This document shows, one piece after another, positions 44,434 through 45,489 of a stretch of 45,489 bases of DNA; position 1 is the first letter of the stretch; each line of letters starts with the position of its first letter. A program made the position numbers and the translations under genes. The notes beneath the pieces are model-generated. The model ran no database searches. It was given only the letters and a program-made list of their open reading frames with translations, and had not been told where the DNA came from. The stretch is from Acidobacteriota bacterium (lineage in GTDB: Bacteria > Actinomycetota > AC-67). Location of the stretch: positions 1-45,489 of the forward strand of contig JACQXY010000026.1 in the NCBI GenBank assembly GCA_016208485.1, written 5' to 3'.

Positions 44434-45489
44434 TGGAGGAGGATCGCCGGGAGCGCTGGCGCGCCGCGCACGACGCGGCGCCGAAGCGTGACGCCGACTT
44501 CAACACCCTCTCCGGCGAGGAGCTGGAGCCGGTGTACGGGCCGGAGGACGTGGCCGGCGATCCCGCGCGCGACCTCGGCTTGCCGGGGGAGTTCCCATAC
44601 ACGCGCGGCGTCTACCCGACGATGTACCGGGGCCGGCTCTGGACGTTCCGCCAGTTCTCCGGGTTCGGGGACGCGCGCGCCACGAACGAGCGCTACAAGT
44701 TCCTCCTCGGCCGCGGCCAGACCGGCCTCTCGGTCGCGTTCGACATGCCGACGCTGATGGGGCGGGACTCCGACGACCCGCGCAGCCTCGGCGAGATCGG
44801 CCACTGCGGGGTCGCCGTCGACTCCGCGCGCGACATGGAGGTGCTGTTCTCGGGGATTCCCCTCGGCGACATCACCACGTCGATGACGATCTCCGGGCCG
44901 GCCGTCGTGCTGTTCGCGTTCTACCTGGTCGCCGCCGAGCGCCAGGGCGTGGCGTGGTCCAGGCTCGACGGGACGCTCCAGACCGACATCCTGAAGGAGT
45001 ACATCGCCCAGAAGGAATGGGTCTTCCCGCCGGAGCCGCACCTGCGCCTGATCGCCGACCTGATCGAGTTCTGCGCGCGAGAGGTGCCGAAGTACCACCC
45101 GATCTCGGTGTCCGGATACCACATCCGCGAGGCCGGCGCGACGGCGGCGCAGGAGCTGGCGTTCACGCTCGCCGACGGCTTCGCCTACGTCGAGCTGGGG
45201 CTCGCGCGCGGGCTGGACGTGAATGCCTTCGCCGGGCAGCTATCATTCTTCTTCGACGCCCACATCGACTTCTTCGAGGAAGTGGCCAAGTTCCGAGCGG
45301 CGCGGCGGATCTGGGCGCGCTGGATGCGCCACCGCTACGCCGCGACCCACCCGCGCGCCCGGCAGCTCCGCTTCCACACGCAGACCGCCGGGGTATCGCT
45401 CACCGCGCAGCAGCCGCACAACAACGTGGTGCGTACCGCCATCGAGGCGCTCGCCGCGGTGCTCGGCGGGACGCAGTCCCTCCACACCA
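44433..45489 (+). CDS. Acyl-CoA mutase large subunit, isobutyryl-CoA-mutase type (3'-truncated by window end)
   Basis: The first 352 residues of a B12-dependent mutase TIM-barrel subunit: [42 protein letters not shown]-equivalent [68 protein letters not shown]. Residues that in methylmalonyl-CoA mutase contact the substrate carboxylate, Tyr89 (RQY) and Arg207, are F75 (RQF) and Q193 here, the pair described for isobutyryl-CoA mutase IcmA. So butyryl/isobutyryl-CoA isomerisation is more likely than methylmalonyl-CoA. The B12-binding domain, in IcmA a separate subunit, lies outside the window. Confidence 0.88.
   Translation, partial: MEEDRRERWRAAHDAAPKRDADFNTLSGEELEPVYGPEDVAGDPARDLGLPGEFPYTRGVYPTMYRGRLWTFRQFSGFGDARATNERYKFLLGRGQTGLSVAFDMPTLMGRDSDDPRSLGEIGHCGVAVDSARDMEVLFSGIPLGDITTSMTISGPAVVLFAFYLVAAERQGVAWSRLDGTLQTDILKEYIAQKEWVFPPEPHLRLIADLIEFCAREVPKYHPISVSGYHIREAGATAAQELAFTLADGFAYVELGLARGLDVNAFAGQLSFFFDAHIDFFEEVAKFRAARRIWARWMRHRYAATHPRARQLRFHTQTAGVSLTAQQPHNNVVRTAIEALAAVLGGTQSLHT

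Noticed and set aside
44433..45489. Label as methylmalonyl-CoA mutase
   Set aside because: Substrate-carboxylate residues Tyr and Arg are Phe and Gln here, the isobutyryl-CoA mutase pattern.

Overview
The window looks like one contiguous stretch of chromosome from a high-GC member of the Actinomycetota, probably an uncultured or deep-branching lineage. The lineage call rests on a WhiB-family iron-sulfur regulator, an F420:NADPH oxidoreductase, a Rho with a long low-complexity insert, GTGA/ATGA stop-start overlaps, and local gene order. The biotin carrier / PdtaS / WhiB1 / lipid-kinase neighbourhood matches, from memory, the M. tuberculosis order Rv3221c-Rv3220c-Rv3219-Rv3218. Genes are densely packed and no gene-free stretch exceeds about 240 nt. 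There is no CRISPR array, prophage, insertion sequence or rRNA; one tRNA-Arg(CCG) is present.

Layout. 1-3016: acyl-CoA and biotin-carboxylase metabolism (enoyl-CoA hydratase tail, carboxyltransferase, beta-keto acid cleavage enzyme, biotin carrier). 3050-7262: PdtaS-type histidine kinase, small membrane protein, WhiB1-like regulator, glycerophosphodiesterase, lipid kinase, and a small Rdx/SelW-type gene with an in-frame TGA read here as selenocysteine. 7486-9133: secreted protein, AbiEi/DUF559 protein, tRNA-Arg. 9255-16415: receiver protein, argS, a damaged lysA, an acetyltransferase, and hom-thrC-thrB. 16525-22625: glycogen debranching enzyme, phosphoesterase, a two-gene cyclic 2,3-diphosphoglycerate pathway (cDPG synthetase plus 2-phosphoglycerate kinase), transaldolase. 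22622-31678: rho, rpmE, DUF1385, prfA, prmC, Sua5/YrdC, phosphatase, rpiB, glyA and a WecA/TagO-type transferase. 31802-39052: a complete F-type ATP synthase operon. 39081-43397: murA, CPBP protease, a membrane protein, two SCP2-like proteins, F420 reductase. 43489-end: MeaB-type GTPase and the start of an isobutyryl-CoA-mutase-type large subunit.

Most notable points. (1) A predicted selenoprotein: TGA falls exactly at the second redox position of CxxU, a SECIS-like hairpin follows at 11 nt, and the extended frame overlaps the next gene's start. (2) A ~79-nt repeat in two copies, one in the atpB-atpE spacer, the other fused through the end of the beta-keto acid cleavage gene and the start of the biotin carrier gene, whose first ~13 codons it appears to have replaced. 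(3) A cDPG biosynthesis gene pair, best known from thermophilic methanogens, in a bacterium. (4) A lysA that has lost about 100 nt including its glycine-rich PLP-phosphate motif. (5) A recurrent TAGACT/TAGAAT/TATCAT -10 box 6-7 nt before several start codons, which suggests leaderless mRNAs.

GC content, family assignments and synteny statements come from reading the sequence and from memory; no searches were run. Several start codons were moved from the longest possible frame and the reason is given in each entry.
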